NCBI GenBank assembly: GCA_017411605.1 | Contig: JAFQPR010000088.1 | Location: forward strand, 1 to 64,000 | Length of the DNA stretch: 64,000 nucleotides | Reading direction: 5' to 3' | From: Clostridia bacterium | Lineage (GTDB): Bacteria > Bacillota > Clostridia > Oscillospirales > CAG-272 | Shown: in pieces, positions 15,118-23,398 of the stretch | Layout of the letters: each line of letters begins with the position of its first letter | Numbering within the stretch: position 1 is the first letter of the stretch | Position numbers and translations under genes: made by a program | Notes under the pieces: generated by a model | Database searches by the model: none | Told to the model about the DNA's origin: nothing | The model's input: only the letters and a program-made list of their open reading frames with translations

Positions 15118-15901
15118 ATTTGAAGGAATATTACTTGCTACCGACTGGGATGGAACATTTTATCAAGGTAAGCTGTTTGATGAAAATATAAAAGCCTTGA
15201 AATATTATGTTGCAGAGGGTGGTAAATTTACCGTTTGCAGCGGAAGATATTCGGGTTTTCTCGCAAGTTTCAAGGATATTGTTCCCTTCAATACGTATAC
15301 GATATGTTATAATGGCGCTTATATTGTCGATCTTGATAATAATGATATTTTATATAAAGGCTTTTGCGACGAGCATTTGTTTGATATAGTTGATGATATT
15401 ATTGAAGCAAAGCTTGAATATACGACAATCAGCATTTATAATGACAAGGATAATGAACCTGTTACTTATACTATCGATGATTTCTTTCAGAAAAAGGAAG
15501 AAATAAAAAAAGAAAAGATATATAAGATACTATTCAGAGCCGAAACTACCGATGCAGGAACAAGAGGAGCTCAAGCAGCTAACAAAATGGAGCTTTATAA
15601 TTATATCGCCGTAAGGAGCTGGGGACTTTCGCTTGAAATTCTTAAGCGCGAAAATGCAAAAGGCGCTGCAATCAGACGTCTCGCGGAGCATATTGGCAGT
15701 AAGCTTGTAGTCGCTGTTGGCGATTATGAAAACGATCTCGATATGATTGAGGCAGCCGATATAGGTTATGCTGTCGGAAATGCCATAGATGAAGTTAAAA
15801 AAATAGCCGACAGAATAACAGTTAACGTTGAAGATTCAGCAATTGCGCATATCATTTACGATCTCGAGAGGGATATTGATAACAAAGTAATAATCTTATA
15901 G
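15110..15901 (+). CDS. HAD-superfamily (Cof-type) phosphatase
   Basis: A 263-residue cytoplasmic hydrolase of the Cof/IIB type, which removes phosphate from sugar phosphates or related small molecules. Motif I is D14-W-D16-G-T (here A-T-D-W-D-G-T), motif III is a Lys in the E-I-L-K-R-E-N-A-K-G region, and motif IV is V-G-D-Y-E-N-D-L-D-M-I, with a C1/C2 cap between. It overlaps the GH92 gene by 8 bases, so it likely acts on a product of that pathway, for example a mannose phosphate; that link is inference. Confidence 0.9.
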   Translation: MGKFEGILLATDWDGTFYQGKLFDENIKALKYYVAEGGKFTVCSGRYSGFLASFKDIVPFNTYTICYNGAYIVDLDNNDILYKGFCDEHLFDIVDDIIEAKLEYTTISIYNDKDNEPVTYTIDDFFQKKEEIKKEKIYKILFRAETTDAGTRGAQAANKMELYNYIAVRSWGLSLEILKRENAKGAAIRRLAEHIGSKLVVAVGDYENDLDMIEAADIGYAVGNAIDEVKKIADRITVNVEDSAIAHIIYDLERDIDNKVIIL

Positions 15902-15925
15902 CGATTTTTGAATTGATTGTCGTTA

Positions 15926-15971
15926 TAATAAAATGGAGAAATCGAGTAATTCGACTTCTCCATTTTATTAT
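15926..15971. terminator. Bidirectional terminator
   Basis: TAATAAAATGGAGAA pairs with TTCTCCATTTTATTA around TCGA-GTAAT-TCGA. Located between the convergent HAD phosphatase and acyltransferase genes. Confidence 0.9.
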
Positions 15972-15973
15972 AA

Positions 15974-16894
15974 TCAATCTACGTCTTCAACAACCTTCTC
16001 AGGAGATTTATCAAGAATCTCGGGATGAAGGAGATAACGTTTCAGACGTTTGAATGCTGAAGCATAATAATAACCGTCGCATATTCTTTCGTCGGTTACT
16101 ACTTTAAGGGTTACAAAGTGATGCCTTTCACGCGTACCGTCACGCTTGATCGCGTCTGCTGTAAAAATGTTACCGTAAGAAACGAAAACGGGTAAAGTGC
16201 CAAAGTTGTACAGATGATGATAAATTGCGGGGATACCGAGCGATCCCATTGAAGTTATTATCATAGAACCGTGGAAGGGACTTACCTTAAGAAGAGCCTT
16301 GGGAAGCCATCCTCTGTAATCAAGCCAATTAAGTAAGGAAATTGCACCTCTGAGAATAAATCTGGGTAATTTAGCAAGAGTTCCTGCAGTGTTATCAAAG
16401 TCGGTATCTTCTGAGATCGCAAGGTTAACTTCTCTGCGGAATTTTTTATAAACGTTAAAAATGTCATCTCTCGGGTCAAACTCTACTTTAATACAGGTAT
16501 CGGGAGATTCGAGCGACATTTCTTTTTTTATAGTCATAACGCACTCAATGTTCTTACGGGCAAAGATTCTCTGACCCGCAATAAAACGGTTAATTCCGGG
16601 TCTTTCTGCAACAATACGTACGTAAGCTGCAAGAATAACGTGAAGCAAGGTCATATCGGTATAACCTTCCTCATGCTTAAGGTCGAGATATTTTTCAACG
16701 TTTGTAATATCAACTACGTCCTCAAACATATTCATTGAGTCATTACGTGTCTTCATAATGAAAGGGGTAAACTGAGTCATGGCAGGGATGGAGCGAACTC
16801 TTCTCCCTTCTTTTCTATCGCCGAAGCGACGTTTACGCGGCTGATATGCAGGAGTATCATACTCTGCGATAGGTTCGAGTCTTTTATCTTCCAT
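15974..16894 (-). CDS. Lipoyl-less E2-type acyltransferase-like protein
   Basis: A 306-residue protein whose residues about 45-290 match the catalytic domain of 2-oxoacid dehydrogenase E2 / chloramphenicol acetyltransferase proteins (P-G-I-N-R-F, M-I-I-T-S-M-G-S-L-G). There is no lipoyl or E1/E3-binding domain, and no dehydrogenase genes are nearby. The usual catalytic H-R-x-x-D-G appears as E269-R-I-C-D-G274, so the catalytic His is replaced by Glu. Acyl transfer by the normal mechanism is therefore unlikely. The N-terminus is basic. It has its own promoter and terminator; role unknown. Confidence 0.8.
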   Translation of the reverse strand: MEDKRLEPIAEYDTPAYQPRKRRFGDRKEGRRVRSIPAMTQFTPFIMKTRNDSMNMFEDVVDITNVEKYLDLKHEEGYTDMTLLHVILAAYVRIVAERPGINRFIAGQRIFARKNIECVMTIKKEMSLESPDTCIKVEFDPRDDIFNVYKKFRREVNLAISEDTDFDNTAGTLAKLPRFILRGAISLLNWLDYRGWLPKALLKVSPFHGSMIITSMGSLGIPAIYHHLYNFGTLPVFVSYGNIFTADAIKRDGTRERHHFVTLKVVTDERICDGYYYASAFKRLKRYLLHPEILDKSPEKVVEDVD

Positions 16895-16926
16895 AGGAAA
16901 ATCCTTTTCATTTTTAATTATACACT

Positions 16927-16955
16927 ATTTTACCACATTCTTAGAAAATAGTCAA
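16927..16955 (-). promoter_or_regulatory. Sigma-A promoter of the E2-like gene
   Basis: Minus strand: TTGACT (16955-16950), 17-bp spacer, TAAAAT (16932-16927). Confidence 0.75.
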
Positions 16956-17000
16956 GAAAAACTTTTTGTTTAATAAAATAAGTGAAAATTCATAAAAGTA

Positions 17001-17038
17001 CGGCAGAGGCACTCTTTTTTTTGAGAATGCTTCTGCCG
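17001..17038 (-). terminator. Terminator of the EF-G-like gene
   Basis: CGGCAGA..GCA pairs with TGC..TCTGCCG around an A/T-rich loop. It lies about 60 bases past the stop codon, preceded (minus strand) by a GGGCTGTC motif also found at 62.6 kb. Confidence 0.75.
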
Positions 17039-17100
17039 TTTTTGATTTGGTTCTGCCTAAATGCGACAGCCCACTATAATCGGTAGTTAAATTTTAAAGA

Positions 17101-19182
17101 TTATGCATCCTTTTTGGATTCAGCAATGATCTTTTCTGCGATAGGTCCGGGAACTTCTTCGTAACGAACAAATTCCATATCAAATCTGCCGCGGCCCTGA
17201 GTCATTGCGCGAAGAGATATAACGTAGTCTGCCATCTCACCCATAGGAGCTTCTGCGATAACCGCCTGATATCCTCTGCCATCTTCGATAGGCTCGATAC
17301 CGAGAACTCTGCCGCGACGCTTGGGAAGATCGCCCATTACGTCGCCTACGTAGTTATCGGGAACACAGATCTTAAGAGCTCCAACCGGCTCGAGAAGAAC
17401 AGGTTTAGCCTTTGGAAGACCTTCACGATATGCAATTGCAGCTGCAAGCTTGAATGAAATTTCATTGGAGTCAACGTCGTGATATGAGCCGTCATAAAGC
17501 TCAGCGGCAAGGTTAACTACCGGATAACCTGCAAGAATACCCTTCTGCATACAATCCTTAAGACCAGCTTCTACAGCCGGGAAGAAGTTCTTGGGAACTG
17601 CTCCGCCGAATACGCTCTCGGTAAAGGTAAGACCCTCGTCTTCTCCGGGAGAGAATCTGATCTTAACGTGACCGTACTGACCTGAACCGCCTGATTGCTT
17701 CTTATGCTTACCTTCAACGTCGGATTTACCCTTTATTGTTTCTCTGTAAGCAATTCTGGGCTTTGAAAGAGTAACGTTAGCACCGAAGCGTGATTTAAGC
17801 TTAGATACGATAATATCAAGGTGGATATCACCAAGACCGGAAAGAACAAGCTGCTTGGTTTCCGAATTGTTAACGTAAGCAACGGTGAGATCTTCTTCAA
17901 GAATTCTTGCGATACCGCCGGAGATCTTATCCTCGTCGCCCTTAGAAGCAGGTGCAACTGCCATGCTCATATAAGGCTTCGGGAAGCTGATAGGTGCGTA
18001 CTTGATATTAGCCGCGAGTGTTGTAAGTGTATCGTTTGTTCCGGTAGCGGAAAGCTTTGCAACGACACCGATATCACCGCAAGCGAGCTCATCAACGTCT
18101 ATCTGCTTTTTACCGCGCATCATAAAGATCTTGCCGAACTTTTCATTTGTTCCGTTAGTTGTATTACGAAGGACCATATCCTTCTTAACTTCGCCGTTCA
18201 TAACCTTGAAGAAAGACATCTTACCTACGAACGGGTCTGCAACGGTTTTGAATACGAATACAGATGTATCAGCGCTATCAACTTCAATAGCAATATCCTT
18301 AACGGAGCCGTCAGCCTCTACGATATGCTCAACACCGCGAGCGGTAGGTCTCGGGAAGGAGTTAGCGATAGTATCAAGAAGAGTTTTAATACCCCAGTTC
18401 TTGGTAGCAGCGCCGCAGAATACGGGAACGATCTCACCTTTGATTATACCCTCGTGGATAGCCTCGAGAGACTCTTCTCTCGAAATGGGCTCTTCGTTGA
18501 AGAATTTATCCATAAGCTCATCACTCGTCTGAGCAATAGCTTCAAGAAGCATATTGTGATACTCAGCGCAAACTTCAGCAAACTTTTCGGGGATTGCGGA
18601 AGTTACGTATTCACCGGTAGCTTTTTCGAATGTGTAGACCTTCATATCGATAAGGTTAGCGAATCCGATTACGGTATCGCCGTCGATAATTGGGATCTGG
18701 ATAGGACATACGGTAACGCCGTATTTATCTCTGATCTGACCGAATACCTTATAGAATCTTGCCTCGCCGTCATCAAATCTGTTTATGAAGAAAGCCTTTG
18801 GAACTCCCGCATCTGTTGCAAGATTCCAAGCAGATTCTGTACCTACTTCGATACCTGCTTTACCGTCAACAACTATAATTGCTGCGTCGGCAGCTCTAAC
18901 GCACTGGCGAACCTCGCCCTCAAAATCAAAGAAACCGGGAGTATCAAGTAAATTAATTTTTGTTCCGCTCCAAAGCATAGGCGCCATTGCTGCAGAAACA
19001 GAATAACCTCTCTTAATCTCTTCGGGATCATAGTCGCAAACCGTATTACCGTCAGCGGTAGTTCCTAAACGATCCGTAAGTCTTGAAATATAAAGCATTG
19101 ACTCTGCAAGAGAAGTTTTTCCACCTCCGCTATGTCCGAGTAGTGCAACGTTTCGAATACTTTTGGTATAAACCTTTTCCAT
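17101..19182 (-). CDS. EF-G-like translational GTPase (EF-G2 type)
   Basis: A 693-residue GTPase with the full EF-G domain order (G, II, III, IV, V). The P-loop is G16-H-S-G-G-G-K-T rather than the G-H-I-D-A-G-K-T of canonical EF-G, the mark of the second EF-G subgroup; D-T-P-G and N-R-F-D follow. Domain IV (about 470-595, S-G-G-S-G-Q-Y-G-H-V) is present. It stands alone, away from the rpsL-rpsG-tuf cluster, which also argues for the accessory paralogue. Such paralogues bind ribosomes but do not replace EF-G; the exact role is unclear. It has its own promoter. Confidence 0.9.
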   Translation of the reverse strand: MEKVYTKSIRNVALLGHSGGGKTSLAESMLYISRLTDRLGTTADGNTVCDYDPEEIKRGYSVSAAMAPMLWSGTKINLLDTPGFFDFEGEVRQCVRAADAAIIVVDGKAGIEVGTESAWNLATDAGVPKAFFINRFDDGEARFYKVFGQIRDKYGVTVCPIQIPIIDGDTVIGFANLIDMKVYTFEKATGEYVTSAIPEKFAEVCAEYHNMLLEAIAQTSDELMDKFFNEEPISREESLEAIHEGIIKGEIVPVFCGAATKNWGIKTLLDTIANSFPRPTARGVEHIVEADGSVKDIAIEVDSADTSVFVFKTVADPFVGKMSFFKVMNGEVKKDMVLRNTTNGTNEKFGKIFMMRGKKQIDVDELACGDIGVVAKLSATGTNDTLTTLAANIKYAPISFPKPYMSMAVAPASKGDEDKISGGIARILEEDLTVAYVNNSETKQLVLSGLGDIHLDIIVSKLKSRFGANVTLSKPRIAYRETIKGKSDVEGKHKKQSGGSGQYGHVKIRFSPGEDEGLTFTESVFGGAVPKNFFPAVEAGLKDCMQKGILAGYPVVNLAAELYDGSYHDVDSNEISFKLAAAIAYREGLPKAKPVLLEPVGALKICVPDNYVGDVMGDLPKRRGRVLGIEPIEDGRGYQAVIAEAPMGEMADYVISLRAMTQGRGRFDMEFVRYEEVPGPIAEKIIAESKKDA

Positions 19183-19247
19183 GTTGTTTTAGTCTCCTTT
19201 GGATTAGTGCTTTATGACGCGGAATAAAAATAGCATCATATGAAATA

Positions 19248-19276
19248 ATTATACATTATTTTATATTTAATTTCAA
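19248..19276 (-). promoter_or_regulatory. Sigma-A promoter of the EF-G-like gene
   Basis: Minus strand: TTGAAA (19276-19271), 17-bp spacer, TATAAT (19253-19248). Confidence 0.8.
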
Positions 19277-19394
19277 GAACGAAACTTTAAGATTTTAACT
19301 ACCTAATGTAGAAATTTAAAAGTATTTTTTATTCGTTTTGCACAAATTAAGCGCTTTTAAGAATTAAACTAAAGAAAAAGCATGCATTTAATAT

Positions 19395-19431
19395 AAAAAA
19401 GGAATGCATAAACTCTCATTTATACATTCCT
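19395..19431 (-). terminator. Terminator of the cwlD-radA unit
   Basis: Minus strand: AGGAATG-ATAAA arm pairs with TTTAT-CATTCCT (one mismatch), followed by six T residues. Confidence 0.88.
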
Positions 19432-19440
19432 CTTATGAAG

Positions 19441-20820
19441 TCAATCTGCTTTTTTCATTTTCATGCAAGCAAGAGCCTGATAGATGTTACTTACGCCTAT
19501 AAGTTCAACGCTTTGCGGAACCTGAAGTGAAGAAGTTATATTTTTCTTTGGGAGTACGATTTTCGTGAAACCAAGACGTACAGCTTCTTTTACCCTGTAA
19601 TCGATATGAGATACTGCTCTTACCTCACCCGAAAGACCGATCTCACCGAACGCAATAAGCTCATCGGGTATAACTCTATCGGTTATACCGCTAATCAAAG
19701 CCATAGCTATTGATAGATCTGCGCTCGGCTCATCCAGATGCAATCCACCGGCAACGTTAATGTAAACGTCATTTTCATAGAATTTTAAACCCATTCTTTT
19801 TTCAAGCACTGCAATGAGAAGTCCCATTCGGTTGTTATCAAAGCCATCGGCGGTTCTCTTACCTGTAGGAAATACTGTTTTGGTAACGAGTGATTGGATT
19901 TCGGTTATTATCGGTCTCGTACCTTGCATAACGCAGCCTGCGCAGGATCCGCTCGTGTTTTTTGGTCTTTCAGCCATAACGACTTCACTCGGGTTGGGAA
20001 TCTCAACGAGCCCCTTGTCACCCATTTCGAAAACACCAATCTCGTTGGTCGAACCGAACCTGTTTTTTATAGCGCGTATTATTCTGTACGAATTGGTTCG
20101 TTCTCCTTCAAAGTATAAAACGGCATCTACCATATGCTCGAGCAGCTTAGGACCGGAAATACCGCCCTCCTTGTTAACGTGCCCTACCAAAAAAACTGCG
20201 GCGCCCGAATTCTTAGCATAATTAATAAGTGTCAACGCTCCTTCTCGGACCTGTGTTATACTTCCGGGGGCGCTTGTTATATTCTCCGATGAAATCGTCT
20301 GAACCGAGTCCATAATAATTACGTCCGGCTTTAAACTTTCGCATTCCGCAATTATAGAGTCAAGATCGGTTTCGGTCAGAAGATAAATGGAGTCTCCTTC
20401 AACTCCGAGGCGTTCCGCTCTTAGCTTGAGTTGTCCCTTTGATTCTTCTCCGGAAACATAAAGAACCTTTCTCGTTCTCGAAAGCTCTCTTGAAATTTGA
20501 AGAAGTAAAGTTGATTTGCCAATTCCGGGCTCGCCTGATAGAAGAACGACCGAGCTGTCAACAAGACCGCCGCCAAGTACTCTGTCAAGCTCTGTCATAC
20601 CTGTTTTTGTGCGTATATACTCCGGCATTTTAAGCTCGGAAAACTTTTCTGCCCGATTTTTAGTACTAATTTTATTGTTTATCGTTGATGCGTGTTGTTT
20701 TTCTTTGATTTCAACCTCATCAAAGGTATTCCACGTTCCGCATTCGGGACATTTTCCGAGCCACTTGGGTGAAGTTGCCCCACACTCTCTGCAAACAAAG
20801 ATAAGCTTTACGCCTTTCAT
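19441..20820 (-). CDS. radA: DNA repair protein RadA
   Basis: A 459-residue RecA-related ATPase that promotes branch migration during recombination repair. N-terminal zinc finger C10-x2-C13...C24-x2-C27; Walker A G-E-P-G-I-G-K-S-T at 96-104; the RadA-specific K-N-R-F-G motif in the middle; and a C-terminal Lon-protease-like domain (G-G-L-H-L-D-E-P-S-A-D-L). The frame is open 36 bases upstream, but GAGGAG 6 bases before the ATG at 20820 sets the start. It follows the amidase gene with a 19-bp gap, so they are probably co-transcribed. Confidence 0.95.
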   Translation of the reverse strand: MKGVKLIFVCRECGATSPKWLGKCPECGTWNTFDEVEIKEKQHASTINNKISTKNRAEKFSELKMPEYIRTKTGMTELDRVLGGGLVDSSVVLLSGEPGIGKSTLLLQISRELSRTRKVLYVSGEESKGQLKLRAERLGVEGDSIYLLTETDLDSIIAECESLKPDVIIMDSVQTISSENITSAPGSITQVREGALTLINYAKNSGAAVFLVGHVNKEGGISGPKLLEHMVDAVLYFEGERTNSYRIIRAIKNRFGSTNEIGVFEMGDKGLVEIPNPSEVVMAERPKNTSGSCAGCVMQGTRPIITEIQSLVTKTVFPTGKRTADGFDNNRMGLLIAVLEKRMGLKFYENDVYINVAGGLHLDEPSADLSIAMALISGITDRVIPDELIAFGEIGLSGEVRAVSHIDYRVKEAVRLGFTKIVLPKKNITSSLQVPQSVELIGVSNIYQALACMKMKKAD

Positions 20821-20839
20821 TTTTATCTCCTCTTTGGGG

Positions 20840-21565
20840 TTATCTGTTTTTTTCATATTCTATAATACCACAAAGAATTGAAAAACACAATTCTTTTTGA
20901 TATTCTTTTTCGGAAAGTTTTTTGCATTCCTCGGGATTCGATATAAAACCGCATTCAATAAGGATTGAAACGTTTTGGGTGTTGTCAAGGATGTAGATGT
21001 CTTTTCCTGTCTTAACCGAGCGCCTGTTATTAGGCTGCAAAAGATTTTTTACGGAATCTTGTACCGTTTCTGCGAGTATTTTTGATTCAACGTTATCTGA
21101 ATGATATATTTGAAGACCCGAGCAATTTTGCTGTCCAAAAGAATTCATGTGAATACTTATAAATATTGCATCAACGTATGAATTTGCAATTTTCACTCTG
21201 TTTTTCAAATCATATATTTTGCGCATTCCTTTGATATTTTGTTCCTCGGTATATAACAGACGATCCTCTTTTCTTGTATAGATGACGTTGTAACCGGCAG
21301 CAGATAGATAATTACCGAGTTTAGTTGCGATTTCCATATTAAGGTTTTTTTCATATACGTTGTTTAATCCAATAGCGCCGACGTCTTCTCCACCGTGACC
21401 TGCATCAATAATAACTGTTTTTTTACTCGCATTCGTGTTTACTTCAATCAATAATTCGCTGTTTTTTATTATATTTGAATTGATATCCTGAAAACAGAAA
21501 TGTATAATCAGAAAACAAAAAATCGTCTGCATTAAGAATTTTGTTAAGTAATTCCCTTTAAACAT
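20840..21565 (-). CDS. cwlD: N-acetylmuramoyl-L-alanine amidase (CwlD-like, Amidase_3)
   Basis: A 241-residue zinc amidase that removes peptide side chains from muramic acid. An N-terminal hydrophobic segment (about 8-27) exports or anchors it; the Amidase_3 domain has the zinc ligands in I-I-D-A-G-H-G-G-E-D, the E-K-N-L-N Glu and I-S-I-H-M-N, and a C-terminal L-I-E-C-G-F-I-S-N. Size and single-domain plan fit CwlD, which makes muramic-delta-lactam in the spore cortex. The start at 21565 has GGGGG 7 bases upstream, and that site lies in a hairpin. Confidence 0.88.
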   Translation of the reverse strand: MFKGNYLTKFLMQTIFCFLIIHFCFQDINSNIIKNSELLIEVNTNASKKTVIIDAGHGGEDVGAIGLNNVYEKNLNMEIATKLGNYLSAAGYNVIYTRKEDRLLYTEEQNIKGMRKIYDLKNRVKIANSYVDAIFISIHMNSFGQQNCSGLQIYHSDNVESKILAETVQDSVKNLLQPNNRRSVKTGKDIYILDNTQNVSILIECGFISNPEECKKLSEKEYQKELCFSILCGIIEYEKNR

Positions 21566-21571
21566 AAAATT

Positions 21572-21597
21572 ACCCCCATACAAAAATATATGGGAGT
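21572..21597 (-). promoter_or_regulatory. Hairpin covering the cwlD ribosome binding site
   Basis: CTCCCATA and TATGGGGG pair around an 8-base A/T loop. The GGGGG arm is the ribosome binding site of cwlD, so folding would hide it; it may also act as an attenuator after the upstream membrane protein gene. Confidence 0.5.
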
Positions 21598-21613
21598 AAT
21601 GCTATTTTATAAC

Positions 21614-22204
21614 TTATTTTGCCGATTTTGTGTTTGGGAAGAATCTGAAATCCTTAAGTCCCAGAATATATGATATGTGTATCACTACCGCGCTGAGCAT
21701 AGAAAAAGCAAAGAAAAGAATGGACTGAACAAGATAAGCCGTATTTTCATTTGCGATAGAACCCGTTATACCTTGGATCAAGCCGAGGTACATGGAAACA
21801 AAAAATCTGAATACGAAGTTAAGAACTGCGAAAATACTTTTAAGCCATTCTCCGCCTGCAATCATATAAATGGAGAAAAGAATGATAGCCAATCCTATGA
21901 TTACAAAGTTCGGAATGTTTGAATAAATACCAAGAAGTATACCCTTGGATTTATTTTTATCCATACGTCCCGCATCAATTCTTATTTTATCCTTTGCGCC
22001 TATCTCCCATGCTACGTTGTAAATAAGAACAAAGTAAAAAAGAATTGAGAAGATCGAAATAAATATACTTATTACTGCCGCATTACCGCCCTTATCGCTA
22101 ATTGCGTAGGCGGCAAGTATCATAAACATAGAAAAGATCGCAATGCCTATTTGATTAATAAAAAGCTTAATTATGCTTTCCGAGTTTTCCTTGAAGAAAC
22201 GCAT
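21614..22204 (-). CDS. Four- or five-helix membrane protein of unknown function
   Basis: A 196-residue integral membrane protein with hydrophobic segments near 16-36, 45-68, 100-122, 130-145 and 160-182, joined by short charged loops. No recognised family. The frame reaches 22261, but GGGGATAGT directly before the ATG at 22204 identifies the start. It lies 48 bases upstream of cwlD on the same strand, so co-transcription with cwlD-radA is likely. Confidence 0.78.
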   Translation of the reverse strand: MRFFKENSESIIKLFINQIGIAIFSMFMILAAYAISDKGGNAAVISIFISIFSILFYFVLIYNVAWEIGAKDKIRIDAGRMDKNKSKGILLGIYSNIPNFVIIGLAIILFSIYMIAGGEWLKSIFAVLNFVFRFFVSMYLGLIQGITGSIANENTAYLVQSILFFAFSMLSAVVIHISYILGLKDFRFFPNTKSAK

Positions 22205-22350
22205 ACTATCCCCTTTGATGTCTGTTTTCTTATATTTTAACACAAAATGCAAAAAAAACAATAGATTATTTGAAATGTTTACAGTTTATCCACTAAATCA
22301 CAAAAAAATTTTGTATAATAGAAGTGTAAAAACAAATTCGAGGTAAAATA

Positions 22351-23376
22351 ATGGCAGTTTTAACCTTACACAGTCCCGAGTATCAGACGTTTCCTCCCAT
22401 TATTAAAGATTATGCAAATTACGTTTCGGTAATCAAAGGTAATTCGGAAAAAACCGTTTGCGAATATCTTCTTGATATCAGAACCTTTTTCAGATATATT
22501 AAAGCCAGGAATTCGGGGAGCATTCCCTCTAAAGAGGAATTTATACAAATATCTATCTCCGATCTTACTCTTGATGATATCAAGAAAATCGGTCAGAATG
22601 ATATTCTTGAATATTTGGTATTCACCCGCTCTGAAAGATCGAACGGATCTACTACCAGAATGCGTAAGCTTTCTGCTTTACGCTCATTCTTTAACTACCT
22701 TTGCAATAAAAAGCATCTGCTTGAAAATAATCCAACTGTTGATGTGGATTCGCCAAAGCCCGCTAAAACGCTACCTAAATATATGAGCTACGAGGAAAGC
22801 CTCAGGCTGCTTGAAACTATCAGAAATGATATAGCTTCACCTACGAGCACACGTGATTTTGCTATTGTTGTTCTCTTCTTGAATACGGGAATGCGACTTT
22901 CCGAACTTGTTGGACTGAATCTTCAAAGCTTTTCTCAGGATCTTGCAACTGTCAGAGTTCTTGGTAAAGGTAATAAGGAACGGTTGATCTATTTGAATGA
23001 TTTTGCGAGAAGCGCAGTTTCCGAATACCTTCAGGTGCGCTTGGATCCCAAATTTATAAGAACATCCGATAAGGCTTTTTTCTTAAGCTCACGAGAACAG
23101 CGTATATCCAATAAAACAGTTCAATGGATGGTGCAGAAATATTTAAAGCTTTCGGGTTTGGGTTATAAAGGCTTTTCTGTTCATAAATTGCGTCACACCG
23201 CCGCAACGCTTATGTATCAAAGCGGCAAGGTCGATATAAGAGTGCTGAAGGACGTGCTGGGGCACGAACAGCTTAATACTACACAAATCTATACCCACGT
23301 CGTTGACAGAAACAGAGAGCAAGCCGTTGAAAGCAATCCTCTCGCGGGAGTTAAGTTAAAGCGCCCGAAAGTTTAG
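22351..23376 (+). CDS. Tyrosine recombinase (XerC/XerD type)
   Basis: A 341-residue site-specific recombinase. An N-terminal SAM-like core-binding domain (about 15-130) is followed by the catalytic domain with all active-site residues: R182, K206, H278-x-x-R281, H305 and nucleophile Y314. Length is slightly above Escherichia coli XerC/D (298), mainly from an N-terminal extension. Chromosome dimer resolution is the likely role. No phage or transposon genes flank it, although a helix-turn-helix regulator follows 22 bases later. Confidence 0.9.
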   Translation: MAVLTLHSPEYQTFPPIIKDYANYVSVIKGNSEKTVCEYLLDIRTFFRYIKARNSGSIPSKEEFIQISISDLTLDDIKKIGQNDILEYLVFTRSERSNGSTTRMRKLSALRSFFNYLCNKKHLLENNPTVDVDSPKPAKTLPKYMSYEESLRLLETIRNDIASPTSTRDFAIVVLFLNTGMRLSELVGLNLQSFSQDLATVRVLGKGNKERLIYLNDFARSAVSEYLQVRLDPKFIRTSDKAFFLSSREQRISNKTVQWMVQKYLKLSGLGYKGFSVHKLRHTAATLMYQSGKVDIRVLKDVLGHEQLNTTQIYTHVVDRNREQAVESNPLAGVKLKRPKV

Positions 23377-23398
23377 CATATTATCAAGGAAGATTATA

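Noticed and set aside
17821..18951. Long plus-strand frame of 376 residues opposite the EF-G-like gene
   Set aside because: It is antisense to a clearly conserved gene and shows no domain; a by-product of codon bias.
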